Source: Bacillota bacterium (GTDB lineage Bacteria; Bacillota; Negativicutes; Sporomusales; Sporomusaceae). From it: DNA of 34,553 bases. Below are positions 24,355 to 31,500 of the stretch, one piece after another. Below the pieces are notes generated by a model. That model was given only the letters and a program-made list of their open reading frames with translations, was not told the origin of the DNA and did no database searches. Numbering within the stretch: the stretch's first letter is position 1; every line of letters begins with the position of its first letter. Made by a program: the position numbers and the translations under genes. The DNA is taken from contig JAEWGR010000145.1 of assembly GCA_023388195.1 (NCBI GenBank), positions 1 through 34,553 of the forward strand, read 5' to 3'.

Positions 24355-26337
24355 CTATTTTTGTTCAAAGTAAACAATAATTTCCGTCCCCTGTTTTACA
24401 GCCACATAAGGAGCTATGTTTTGCTTTACTGCGGTCCCTGTCCCGACAGGCACAAACGTCAGCCCCAGGTCGTGCAGTTCTTCCCCTGCTTCTCTGATTG
24501 TTTTGCCGCTCAGTGCCGGCACTGGCACCTGCCCGGGCGGCAGCGGCACTGATGGCCTTGTCTCCGCCGGAACAGAGTATGGCTGCGCACCACCTGCAGC
24601 CACGGGATTAGGCGGTGGCAGCAGCGGATTACCGTCATAAGGCCGGATATTCAGATACCGCATTACCTGCGACATAATATCACTGAATACCGGTGCGGCA
24701 ATCTCACCGCCATAATAGATGCCTGCCGGATCGTCCAATACAACCAGACCAACAACCTGCGGGTCTTCGATCGGACCGTACCCGCCAAAGGAGGCAATAT
24801 AGTGGCCTGACAAATAGCCGCTGCCGTCGGGATTGGTTTTCTCTGCAGTTCCTGTTTTACCGGCAAAATGGTAACCTGTTACGGCGGCTTTTTTGCCGCC
24901 GCCCTCACTGACCACCTTCGCCAGCATACCTGTAAGTGTACGCGCGGTTTCCGGACTGATGGCCTGACGAACAGAAATGGGTTCAAATACATCGGCCAGG
25001 GTACCGTCATTATTACGGTATTCTCTTATAATCCGCGGTTTCAGCAATACACCGTCATTTGCAATAGCCGCAATAGCCGCAGTCAGTTGAAGCGGAGTAA
25101 CGGCAATACTCTGACCGATGGACATGGTCGCCGTATCGCTGTCCCGCATTTCTTTAGGGTCAAACATCAGCCCCGCTTCCTCACCCGGCAATTCAATACC
25201 GGACGGTTTGCCAAAACCAAAATTACGCACATAGCTTGTCAGCTTGGCCGCCCCCACCCGCATGCCAACCTGGACAAAGCCGGTGTTAATTGAATTCTTG
25301 ATAATATCGAGAAAGGATACATCGCCGTAGCTTTCATCACTCCAGTTTTTTATCCGCCGCCCCGAAATCTCAATAAACCCCTTATCAATGAAATGCTCAT
25401 CGGGCCGCACCTTTCCGTCCTCCAGAGCAGCGGCAGCAATAACGGACTTAAATGTCGAGCCAGGCTCATAAACAATAGATACCGCCCGGTTTTTCCACTG
25501 CTCCGGGCTGTAGCGTTCAAACTGATTAGGGTTATAGGTAGGCCGGCTGGCCATCGCCAGGATTTCTCCTGTTTTTGGCTGCATAATAATTACGGTAGCT
25601 GCCTTAGCTCCGGTCTTAGCCATAGCCTCATCCAGCGTCCGCTCTACGATATACTGTATTGCACTGTCGATGGTCAAATAAACCGATTTACCTTGCTTTT
25701 CAGGAATAAAGGAAAATATGGATTTAAATATCGGCGTGCCATGACTGTCGGTGTCTATGACCTGCTTGAGTTCCCGCCCTTTAATGGTCTTGTCAAGCGT
25801 CATTTCAATCCCTTCAAGACCAACATCATCTGTGCCGACAAACCCTAAGACCTGAGCTGCCAAGCTGTCATTAGGATAATAACGTTTACTCTCTTCAACA
25901 AACCCAAGGCCGGTCAACCCGTGTTCCTTAATAAGCCTCGTTACTGCATTAGCCTGCTCCGGTTCAAGAGTCCGCTTTATCCAAATGAAACTTGCCCCTG
26001 TAGCCAGGCGTTCTTTGATTCCCTCAGGGTTGATATTAAGGACAGAGGCCAACAGTTCGGTCAGCAACGCGGCATCCTTGACCTCCTGGGGATTAGCGTA
26101 TAATGATTTTGTCATACTGCTAACAGCCAGTTCCCGCCCATTACGGTCATAAATAGTACCGCGCGGTGACTGCATAATCCGGTTTTCCTTAAGTTGGTCC
26201 CGTACTTTAGCACTAAGCCGCTGGCCTTCGCCAAACTGAATCCAGGCTATTCTAACAGCCAAACCAACCAGCGCCACTATTGTTAACAGCAAAAACAAAG
26301 CCAGACGTTTTTGAATATGGGCAGGCATTGCCACCAT
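24355..26337 (-). CDS. Class B penicillin-binding protein, SpoVD/FtsI-like, with PASTA domain
   Basis: Transpeptidase that cross-links peptidoglycan, in division (FtsI/PBP2B) or spore cortex (SpoVD). The 660 residues start with a membrane anchor (RLALFLLLTIVALVGLAVRIAW). The dimerisation region RGTIYDRNGRELA follows, then the transpeptidase with STFK (294-297), SIN (349-351) and KTG (494-496). A Pro-rich linker leads to one C-terminal PASTA domain (about 592-660). I use the ATG at 26337; AAGGAAGGG is upstream and the frame also offers TTG at 26346. It is not in a dcw cluster here, which leans to SpoVD or a paralogue over FtsI. Co-transcribed with polX. Confidence 0.92.
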   Translation of the reverse strand: MVAMPAHIQKRLALFLLLTIVALVGLAVRIAWIQFGEGQRLSAKVRDQLKENRIMQSPRGTIYDRNGRELAVSSMTKSLYANPQEVKDAALLTELLASVLNINPEGIKERLATGASFIWIKRTLEPEQANAVTRLIKEHGLTGLGFVEESKRYYPNDSLAAQVLGFVGTDDVGLEGIEMTLDKTIKGRELKQVIDTDSHGTPIFKSIFSFIPEKQGKSVYLTIDSAIQYIVERTLDEAMAKTGAKAATVIIMQPKTGEILAMASRPTYNPNQFERYSPEQWKNRAVSIVYEPGSTFKSVIAAAALEDGKVRPDEHFIDKGFIEISGRRIKNWSDESYGDVSFLDIIKNSINTGFVQVGMRVGAAKLTSYVRNFGFGKPSGIELPGEEAGLMFDPKEMRDSDTATMSIGQSIAVTPLQLTAAIAAIANDGVLLKPRIIREYRNNDGTLADVFEPISVRQAISPETARTLTGMLAKVVSEGGGKKAAVTGYHFAGKTGTAEKTNPDGSGYLSGHYIASFGGYGPIEDPQVVGLVVLDDPAGIYYGGEIAAPVFSDIMSQVMRYLNIRPYDGNPLLPPPNPVAAGGAQPYSVPAETRPSVPLPPGQVPVPALSGKTIREAGEELHDLGLTFVPVGTGTAVKQNIAPYVAVKQGTEIIVYFEQK

Positions 26338-26409
26338 CGTAGTCAACCCTTCCTTAGATTACAAAATTCTCCTATTAATTATTCGCTGTGCGCCAGCAAT
26401 TACCTGCAT

Positions 26410-26440
26410 AAAAAAAGACTAGGCTTGTGGCTAGTCTTTT
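26410..26440 (-). terminator. Distal intrinsic terminator downstream of the TerC-family gene
   Basis: AAAAGACTAG and CTAGTCTTTT form a 10-bp stem; on the minus strand the run continues into TTTTTTT. It is the second of two terminators after the TerC gene and is about 80 bases past the first. The stretch between them also forms hairpins, notably GGCGGC-AGAA-GCCGCC at 26447-26462. Confidence 0.75.
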
Positions 26441-26521
26441 AAAGACGGCGGCAGAAGCCGCCTGTGACGCTTACGGTATGCGTTCTTACTTATGCTCAGA
26501 AATAAGCTTTTCTGGTTATGC

Positions 26522-26549
26522 AAAAAAGACATCGCTCTAAAGCGATGCC
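26522..26549 (-). terminator. Rho-independent terminator of the TerC-family gene
   Basis: Minus-strand GGCATCGCT and AGCGATGTC form a 9-bp stem (one G-U pair) with a four-base loop, followed by TTTTTT, 31 bases after the stop codon. Confidence 0.88.
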
Positions 26550-26580
26550 TTTCAATACTACCTTCATAAGCCTTGGCAGC

Positions 26581-27264
26581 TTATTGATGGGCAGACTGGC
26601 CGGTGCCGGCCGTTTGTTCCCTGCGGCTTTTTTTCCACCAGGCACTTGCCCCCAACACCCCAACGGTAATAACGGCGGGGATTAGCCATGCCGGCAACAG
26701 CCCATGAATAACAGGACCTATTTTGTGATCATTAAGCATCATCTCACCGGCAGTCCAGGCGATCAAAGCAGCACCGCCATAAACAACCACCGGATATTTA
26801 TCCATAATTTTAATAATAAGCTGACTGCCAAAAATAATGAGCGGGATACTAAGGGCCAGCCCCAGCCCCAGCAACATAAAATCGCCTTTAGCCACAGCTG
26901 CAATAGCCAGAGTATTATCAAGACTCATTACCAAATCGGCAACAATAATTGTCTTGATGGCCTTCATAAAGGAACCGCTGGCTTCAACGTTCTCCTCACA
27001 CTTATCTTCCATCAGCAGTTTAGCTGCAATCCAGATAAGGAGTACGCCACCGAGAAACTGTACATAGGGTATTTGCAAGAGTACAACCGCTACAAGTGTC
27101 AAAATAACCCGCAGCCCTATTGCCCCGGCGCTACCCCACAGGACGGCCATCTTTTGCTGCTTCGGGGGCAAACAACGGCTGGCCATGGCAATGACCACTG
27201 CATTGTCGCCGCTAAGCACGATGTTCACCATCATGATACTAGCTAGCGCTAACAAAAACTCCAT
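26581..27264 (-). CDS. TerC/YjbE-family integral membrane protein
   Basis: Member of the TerC family, whose characterised members export manganese or help load metals onto exported enzymes. The 227-residue protein has about seven membrane segments. Both signature motifs are present: SGDNAVVIAMA in helix 1 (about 18-28) and MSLDNTLAIAAVA in a central helix, their Asp residues lying within the membrane as expected for metal binding. The C-terminus is a short soluble tail (WWKKSRREQTAGTG). The ATG has GAGGAG eight bases upstream. The 114-base leader contains a palindrome; I could not match it to the yybP-ykoY manganese riboswitch often found with relatives. Substrate is not decided by sequence. 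Confidence 0.92.
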   Translation of the reverse strand: MEFLLALASIMMVNIVLSGDNAVVIAMASRCLPPKQQKMAVLWGSAGAIGLRVILTLVAVVLLQIPYVQFLGGVLLIWIAAKLLMEDKCEENVEASGSFMKAIKTIIVADLVMSLDNTLAIAAVAKGDFMLLGLGLALSIPLIIFGSQLIIKIMDKYPVVVYGGAALIAWTAGEMMLNDHKIGPVIHGLLPAWLIPAVITVGVLGASAWWKKSRREQTAGTGQSAHQ

Positions 27265-27299
27265 TTACTGCACTCCTCTGTTGTAGATTTGATTACTGC

Positions 27300-27324
27300 T
27301 ACCATGCACACTCAGTACATGGTA
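27300..27324. repeat. Palindrome in the TerC-gene leader
   Basis: TACCATG (27300-27306) and CATGGTA (27318-27324) are a perfect 7-bp inverted repeat around 11 bases, 36 bases upstream of the ATG and within the predicted transcript. It may be an RNA hairpin or an operator. Confidence 0.5.
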
Positions 27325-27384
27325 ACACTTCCATCTCCCCATATCTAGTTTTAGTATCAGATATTAAAGGTGTGGATAAAGTTC

Positions 27385-27413
27385 ATTTTATCAAGGTATC
27401 ACTAAATGTGCAA
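27385..27413 (-). promoter_or_regulatory. Candidate sigma-A promoter of the TerC-family gene
   Basis: Minus-strand TTGCAC (27413-27408), 17 bases, TAAAAT (27390-27385), giving a leader of about 114 bases. Confidence 0.45.
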
Positions 27414-27759
27414 GTCCCTCAATCAGCGAAATATTGTATACATCCCCTAAATTCAGATATTCTTCTGATATTTCACAGCCTGTATGCGTTTATCAACCGG
27501 TTGCAGATCTTTACATAAGGAGCAACCTATATGGCCTGCCTCCGCAAAAACCGGTCTTTTGGGGGGCAACGGAAAAGCAGAAACAAGCCATATCCTCATT
27601 TCTGCCAAAAGGTTAATTATTCACATAATTTCCTCTTTTTTTGCATCACTATCTATTGCTAGAATCAGGTCTTATTACCATATTCCCTTTTCCACTATGC
27701 ACTTATTTTTGTCTCCTGTGTGCTGACTTGTGCGGCCGGTCACAACGCAATTGCTCCGG
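27414..27759. other. Intergenic stretch without a supported gene
   Basis: About 346 bases. I see GGTTGC...GCAACC and AACCGGTT complementary segments around 27497-27526 but no known RNA class. One 43-codon reading frame (27531-27662, plus) has AAGGAG eight bases upstream, but its Cys/Phe/Lys-rich composition is not convincing. Confidence 0.4.
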
Positions 27760-27963
27760 TCAGCTGTATTCATCCTGTACCTCATTCATTTCCAGACTGG
27801 CTGTAAGCTGGACACTCAAACTGTCAAACTCGCTTGCAGTCATAATGCCTGCTGCTGCCAGAGCAGCTTTTAGATCTTCTGTATTTAATTGGCTCCATTG
27901 CGCATACTGATGACTGTCAATCAAAAAATTGCTGATCAAATATCCCAACATTATTCCTGTCAT
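27760..27963 (-). CDS. Small hypothetical protein (67 residues)
   Basis: Not recognised. The ATG at 27963 has AAGGAGA about eight bases upstream, which favours this start over the longer frame to 28020. The first 15 residues are hydrophobic (GIMLGYLISNFLI), too short for a firm membrane call. They are followed by a probable helical segment (TEDLKAALAAAGIMTASEFDSL) and an acidic end (EMNEVQDEY). It stands alone, divergent from the hydrolase at 28123. Ribosome site and plausible composition support it; no family or function can be given. Confidence 0.5.
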   Translation of the reverse strand: MTGIMLGYLISNFLIDSHQYAQWSQLNTEDLKAALAAAGIMTASEFDSLSVQLTASLEMNEVQDEYS

Positions 27964-28122
27964 CCAAATTCTCCTTTCCCTATACCTTATCGGGGTTAAA
28001 GCAGCAGCTTGCTGCAGCAATACAGTTATTCTCCTTTGTTTAATTTTGTGCTATAGTTTCAGTATGTCCAAACCGATATAATACTTGCCCGGTAATTAAA
28101 ACTTCTGTGAGGTATGTATGCA

Positions 28123-28863
28123 ATGGAATCCATCGCTATCCCTAGTGGGAAGGACACGTTAAACGGCCTCCTCCACCGGTCGCACAAGCCGTCAGAAACA
28201 ACGCTGATTGTTTCTCATGGCTTCCGGGGCACGAAGGAGGGAGGCGGACGGGCTCTGCGGCTTGCCGAGACACTGGCCGCCGCCGGCCTGCATGTAATCC
28301 GGTATGATTTTACCCCGCTCCAGAACTTAACTTGTCAAACGGCCGAGCTAACTGCCGTTATTGAATATTCACGCCAGGCTGTCGGCAAAAGGACGATATT
28401 GTTAGGCCGCAGCATGGGCGGCAGCGCCTCACTGGCCGTAGCCGCAGCTGACCAGACAATAGCAGGCCTTATTCTCTGGTCAACGCCCTGGGACTTGACA
28501 GCTACTTTTCAATTAGCCTTAGGTGTTCACTATAATGAACTGCTAACTGAAAAAAGCCTAAGTATAACAGATGAATATGGCCGCCTGTTTCTAACAGCGG
28601 ATTTTATCCGCGATTTCGATAACCATGATCTGCTGGCAGCTGTTAAACGCCTCGCCCACACCCCATTGCTCATACTCCACGGTACTGCCGATGCAGTAGT
28701 GCCTGTCAGCCAGGCTTATGACATATATAATCTGGCAGCAGGCGCAAAGGAGCTACAGCTATATAAAGATGGGGATCATCATTTATCAGACCATGCCGCC
28801 TCAGCCGGTGCAGCCATCATAACCTGGCTGAATAACAAAGCCTTCACCGGTACTAAATCCTGA
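28123..28863 (+). CDS. Alpha/beta hydrolase (serine hydrolase, esterase/peptidase-like)
   Basis: Cytoplasmic alpha/beta-hydrolase of about 246 residues with no signal peptide. The oxyanion-hole segment is IVSHGFRGTKEGGG, the nucleophile elbow is GRSMGG (Ser about residue 97), the acid is in LHGTADAVVP, and the His is in DGDHHLSDH near the C-terminus. The substrate cannot be named; the closest general resemblance is to the dienelactone hydrolase/acylaminoacyl-peptidase-like group. The ATG at 28123 is used because GTGAGG lies 10 bases upstream; an ATG at 28114 has only one base of spacing. A perfect TATAAT without a clear -35 occurs near 28076. A strong terminator follows, so the gene is monocistronic. 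Confidence 0.88.
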   Translation: MESIAIPSGKDTLNGLLHRSHKPSETTLIVSHGFRGTKEGGGRALRLAETLAAAGLHVIRYDFTPLQNLTCQTAELTAVIEYSRQAVGKRTILLGRSMGGSASLAVAAADQTIAGLILWSTPWDLTATFQLALGVHYNELLTEKSLSITDEYGRLFLTADFIRDFDNHDLLAAVKRLAHTPLLILHGTADAVVPVSQAYDIYNLAAGAKELQLYKDGDHHLSDHAASAGAAIITWLNNKAFTGTKS

Positions 28864-28872
28864 GAAATACTA

Positions 28873-28915
28873 AAAAAAGAGGTTCCGGGTCACTCTCCCG
28901 AAGCCTCTTTTGCTT
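28873..28915 (+). terminator. Rho-independent terminator of the hydrolase gene
   Basis: AGAGGTTCCGGG and CCCGAAGCCTCT pair with one mismatch and one wobble, followed by TTTTGCTTTT. A-residues before the stem could make it work on the other strand too. A second short stem, AGCTGCC-AGCA-GGCAGCT plus TTTT, follows at 28969-28989. Confidence 0.82.
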
Positions 28916-28987
28916 TTCCCGCTCGTATGATATTTGCTTACAATATTTCAATATAGCCACTCATGTAGAGCTGCCAGCAGGCAGCTT

Positions 28988-29983
28988 TTACCGGCAGATG
29001 CCCACACCCTGCCGCCTTCGCTCCGCCGGACTGAGCAAGGCCTCCTGCTGTCGCCGGATTTTACGCTCCCAGTCGCAGATCAGTTCGGCCCGGAAGTGAT
29101 GTACTAATAGCTCCGGTCTTACAGCATAGATAATTCGTTTGACTGCCGGCACCCTAAAGGGCCGATGCTCATCGATGTTCACCAAGTGGGCCGCCAATTC
29201 GGCCTTCCCACCGGCACCCCCATCTCCCTGTTTTTGCTTGCGCTGTACATATTCGCCTGAAAGGGAGCAATTTAGGTGCACCCCCCGAATATAGCGTCCG
29301 TACGGGCCGAGTTTGCGCAACACCGCCAGGATGTACTCAACACTCTCAACCTCAGTCTTTAATTTTTGGTTGGTATTCATCAAATGCCCGGTGTCCAGCA
29401 TAAAACCAATGTTAGGATGCTTAACCCCATGGATCAGCCTGGCCGCTATTTTTTTATCCAGCAGCCGCAGGCCTGGCCACCACTGGTTGGCAAATAAAAT
29501 TGTCATATCCGCGGGCATCCGGGCTATCAGTTCATTAACGACTTCAACAGCCGCAGCAGCTACGTCCGTGTCGTTGGTACCAAACTGCCAGGTATAGGTT
29601 TCCCAAGGCTTAACCTCACTGACAGGCAAAACCAGGTACCTGGCACCTGCAGCCCAGGCGACGTCGATCTTCTGCCGCCAGCCTTCCAGCCATTCATCCC
29701 GGTCCAAAGTCCCATATCGCGCGTTTATGCCTGCTTCGCTGCCGAACTGGTACAGGAGCGCCTGACGGTCCTGGCGCCAAAAATCGAGCCATGAAGCCCC
29801 CAGACTAAGGTGTGCACCGCTAATCCTGGGCGCTGGCAACTCCTTAAGTTCCCCTATGTTCCTCAGATCGACTTCAATACCATCAAGGTGGCGGCGGGCC
29901 AGCAAAGGCTCCAGCCAGTCATAATTAGCCGGACTGTGTTCCTGTCTATTAGGACAGTTAGACAGACTGATTAACTGCCGCAT
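28988..29983 (-). CDS. TIM-barrel protein, xylose isomerase-like (AP-endonuclease-2 fold), B12-regulated
   Basis: Sugar-phosphate isomerase/epimerase-like barrel of about 331 residues; reaction unknown. Strand motifs carry likely metal ligands: GIEVDLRNIGE (about 36-46), GAHLSLGASW, YLVLPVSEVKPW, GFMLDTGHLM (Asp/His, about 195-204) and GVHLNCS. The C-terminus is rich in Arg/Glu. The ATG at 29983 has AGGGGG eight bases upstream; GTG at 29989 is also in frame. A cobalamin riboswitch and terminator upstream imply repression by B12, so a role in cobamide synthesis, salvage or a B12-independent bypass is likely (inference). A 35-codon frame overlaps its start. Confidence 0.85.
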   Translation of the reverse strand: MRQLISLSNCPNRQEHSPANYDWLEPLLARRHLDGIEVDLRNIGELKELPAPRISGAHLSLGASWLDFWRQDRQALLYQFGSEAGINARYGTLDRDEWLEGWRQKIDVAWAAGARYLVLPVSEVKPWETYTWQFGTNDTDVAAAAVEVVNELIARMPADMTILFANQWWPGLRLLDKKIAARLIHGVKHPNIGFMLDTGHLMNTNQKLKTEVESVEYILAVLRKLGPYGRYIRGVHLNCSLSGEYVQRKQKQGDGGAGGKAELAAHLVNIDEHRPFRVPAVKRIIYAVRPELLVHHFRAELICDWERKIRRQQEALLSPAERRRQGVGICR

Positions 29984-30065
29984 AGACACCGCCCCCTTTC
30001 ACCTGACCATATATTGCAATTTCTAAAGTTTGCTGCAGAATCTGAACCGTTAACAGCTCGATCAC
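29958..30065 (-). CDS. Possible 35-residue leader ORF overlapping the TIM-barrel gene
   Basis: GTG start at 30065 with AGGAGG five bases upstream, the best ribosome site in the region. It encodes a peptide beginning MIELLTVQILQQTLEIAIYG and ending in QSV. Its stop lies 26 bases inside the TIM-barrel gene, in a different frame, so translation could be coupled. It sits after the riboswitch terminator and would be made only on read-through. It could be a real small protein or a device to load ribosomes; composition alone does not decide. Confidence 0.35.
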   Translation of the reverse strand: MIELLTVQILQQTLEIAIYGQVKGGGVYAAVNQSV

Positions 30066-30131
30066 GAAAACCTCCTCTTTCCTGTAATGGCGTCACTAAC
30101 CTCCCATACCACCGGACGAATTCAAAACAGC

Positions 30132-30158
30132 AAAAAACCCCTCCAGATTAAGGAAGGG
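30132..30158 (-). terminator. Terminator of the cobalamin riboswitch
   Basis: Minus-strand CCCTTCC-TTAATCT-GGAGGGG hairpin followed by TTTTTT, about 85 bases after the riboswitch core and before the first start codon: the expression platform of a transcription-terminating switch. Confidence 0.85.
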
Positions 30159-30242
30159 CAAAGTATTAAAGCTAGAACAGGACCCGGTAAAAAGCAGATC
30201 CAGGCTGTCAGCGTAATCCCCTCCCTATCGCTCGTAGGTAAA

Positions 30243-30412
30243 CGGTGATTGTCAAACAGGCAGTTCTCCTGGCTCTGGATCATGACTCCTTCGCGCCTTC
30301 CCAAAGCATACGCTTCAGTGACTTTCTTGCGAAGATGTTCCCCATTACAGTGGCGGGACCGCGCCGGTTTTACACCGGTCTTCCCTATTAAGCCCCTTCG
30401 GGCACCTATTTC
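30243..30412 (-). ncRNA. Cobalamin (adenosylcobalamin-type) riboswitch
   Basis: On the minus strand the element runs from AATAGGTGCCC through TTAATAGGGAA, CCGGTGTAAAACCGG, GCGGTCCCGCCACTGTAA (the B12 box GCCACTG at 30354-30348) to GGAGTCATGATCC and CTGCCTGTTTGACA. These are the conserved segments of the family in the right order. Cobalamin binding normally turns such switches off. It is followed by an intrinsic terminator and then the TIM-barrel gene on the same strand. Confidence 0.95.
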
Positions 30413-30462
30413 ATTACTTATTCAATTGTTAATCAATTCACAATTGCAGTATTATTATTCCA

Positions 30463-30492
30463 AGAATAGCACTTTCTGTAATAGTTTGTCAA
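30463..30492 (-). promoter_or_regulatory. Sigma-A promoter of the riboswitch transcript
   Basis: Minus-strand consensus TTGACA (30492-30487), 18 bases, TATTCT (30468-30463), about 50 bases upstream of the riboswitch 5' end. Confidence 0.65.
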
Positions 30493-30588
30493 TTACTTTT
30501 GCAGCTCAAATAAAACTCCTGCAATCGCTAATACCATCCTAACGCCAAAAATCTCTCTTGAAACAATTCCCCGGCCCTCCTGTTTAAC

Positions 30589-30619
30589 AAAAACGGCTAC
30601 TGGTTTTAACCAGTAGCCG
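30589..30619 (-). terminator. Terminator downstream of the tRNA-Ser genes
   Basis: Minus-strand CGGCTACTGGTT and AACCAGTAGCCG form a near-perfect 12-bp stem followed by TTTTTGTT, 15 bases after the tRNA-Ser(GCU) 3' end. Confidence 0.88.
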
Positions 30620-30633
30620 CACTTGCTAATGTA

Positions 30634-30724
30634 TGGCGGAGTGGCAGGGATTTGAACCCTGGCAGGCCTCACGACCTCTAACGATTTAGCAAACCGTCCT
30701 CTTCAGCCACTTGAGTACCACTCC
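30634..30724 (-). tRNA. tRNA-Ser (anticodon GCU)
   Basis: 91 bases including an encoded CCA. Acceptor GGAGTGG pairs with CCACTCC, the discriminator base is G, and the T-loop is GGTTCAAATCC. The anticodon loop TTGCTAA gives GCU. A long variable arm (AGAGGTCGTGAGGCCT) confirms a class II, serine-type tRNA. It lies 62 bases after the other tRNA-Ser. Confidence 0.96.
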
Positions 30725-30786
30725 GTGTTTGATGAATTATACACAATATTATATCAGCCCCTATGGGGTAAGTCAACTGGATATAA

Positions 30787-30875
30787 TGGCGGAGGGGGTG
30801 GGATTCGAACCCACGGTCCCTTGCGGGATCACTGGTTTTCAAGACCAGCTCCATAAACCACTCGGACACCCCTCC
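30787..30875 (-). tRNA. tRNA-Ser (anticodon UGA)
   Basis: 89 bases including CCA. Acceptor GGAGGGG/CCCCTCC with discriminator G, anticodon stem CTGGT/ACCAG around TTGAA, long variable arm GATCCCGCAAGGGACC and T-arm GTGGGTTCGAATCCCAC. Probably co-transcribed with the GCU tRNA. Confidence 0.97.
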
Positions 30876-30956
30876 GTTACTGACACATTTAGTATTATAA
30901 CAAACGTGAATCGGCCTTGTCAACAAAACAGCCGCAGGTAATTTTTAGAAATAAAT

Positions 30957-31073
30957 CTAATTAGAGTCTGTACTGCAGGCAGTTTCCAGTTCGAGAACGA
31001 TTTTGGGCAGATCCCGCAGCAGCTCAGCCAGTTCTTCTTCTGTTAATTTTATATCTACTAATACATCCTTCAT
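30957..31073 (-). CDS. Small acidic hypothetical protein (38 residues)
   Basis: ATG at 31073 with AAGGGAG about 10 bases upstream; the product MKDVLVDIKLTEEELAEL continues LRDLPKIVLELETACSTDSN. It is acidic, with a probable amphipathic helix TEEELAELLRDLPKIVLELE, which looks like a real protein and not a chance frame. TAGAAT at 31168-31163 is a possible -10 without a convincing -35; a palindrome ATAGGG-N6-CCCTAT at 31173-31190 overlaps the -35 area. The gene is divergent from corA. No function can be assigned; small adaptor-like roles are possible. Confidence 0.5.
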   Translation of the reverse strand: MKDVLVDIKLTEEELAELLRDLPKIVLELETACSTDSN

Positions 31074-31232
31074 CTCTAACTCACTCCCTTCTTATCGGCA
31101 TTGCGGTCACACTCAGTCTGTCCATTTAATACATTAATACATAGAACAGTAGATTTAGTAACATTCTACCATATAGGGAGCTGGCCCTATGCTAAGAAAC
31201 GGTAAAAATCAGATTAATTTTTCATAAAAAGG

Positions 31233-31261
31233 TTGACTAATAACGTAAACAGAATTATATT
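31233..31261 (+). promoter_or_regulatory. Sigma-A promoter of corA
   Basis: TTGACT (31233-31238), 17 bases, TATATT (31256-31261). It implies a leader of about 230 bases before the corA ATG. Confidence 0.6.
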
Positions 31262-31315
31262 CTTTATAGAGTTATCGAAAGATAATCAGTAGAAATCTAA
31301 AAGTAGGTGAGATAG

Positions 31316-31429
31316 ATGGATATAGACCGACCTGGCGGGCCGATTCTGTCGATTTTAATTAAATACAGGGGAATATTCCATTTTTTCTCGCCTGATGTTT
31401 GTCTGAGCGTACAGGATCATACCATTTAA
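31316..31429 (+). CDS. Candidate corA leader peptide (37 residues)
   Basis: ATG with AGGTGAG four bases upstream. The peptide starts MDIDRPGGPILSIL and ends DHTI, stopping 72 bases before the corA ATG. The acidic/proline-rich N-terminus recalls leader peptides of enteric Mg2+ transporter genes (MgtL has EPDP), in which low Mg2+ destabilises translating ribosomes; that parallel is inference. The frame spans the first segment of a possible RNA switch (31367-31375). Confidence 0.35.
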   Translation: MDIDRPGGPILSILIKYRGIFHFFSPDVCLSVQDHTI

Positions 31430-31494
31430 TATTATCTCCTGCTCGTTGGCAACTCAGCAGAAATTTGTATTCCCCTCAACGGAAGAAAGGGGGA
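31367..31494 (+). promoter_or_regulatory. Possible translational switch in the corA leader
   Basis: TATTCCCCT (31468-31476) can pair either with AGGGGAATA (31367-31375, nine perfect pairs) or with the corA ribosome site AGGGGGA (31488-31494). The two pairings are mutually exclusive: the first frees the ribosome site, the second hides it. GAGATA (31310-31315) and TATCTC (31433-31438) can also pair. I could not match the leader to the M-box Mg2+ riboswitch with confidence. Confidence 0.45.
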
Positions 31495-31500
31495 GCAATT

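Noticed and set aside
27531..27662. 43-codon plus-strand ORF with AAGGAG upstream
   Set aside because: Composition rich in Cys, Phe and Lys/Arg with no domain-like pattern; probably chance in an intergenic stretch.
30122..30304. 60-residue ORF on the minus strand upstream of the TIM-barrel gene
   Set aside because: It lies wholly within the riboswitch 3' part and its terminator; no protein-like features.
31260..31500. M-box (ykoK) magnesium riboswitch upstream of corA
   Set aside because: GTAGGTGAG and a GAGATA/TATCTC pairing recall the M-box ends, but the conserved internal segments are not recognisable, so I report only the pairing and leader ORF.
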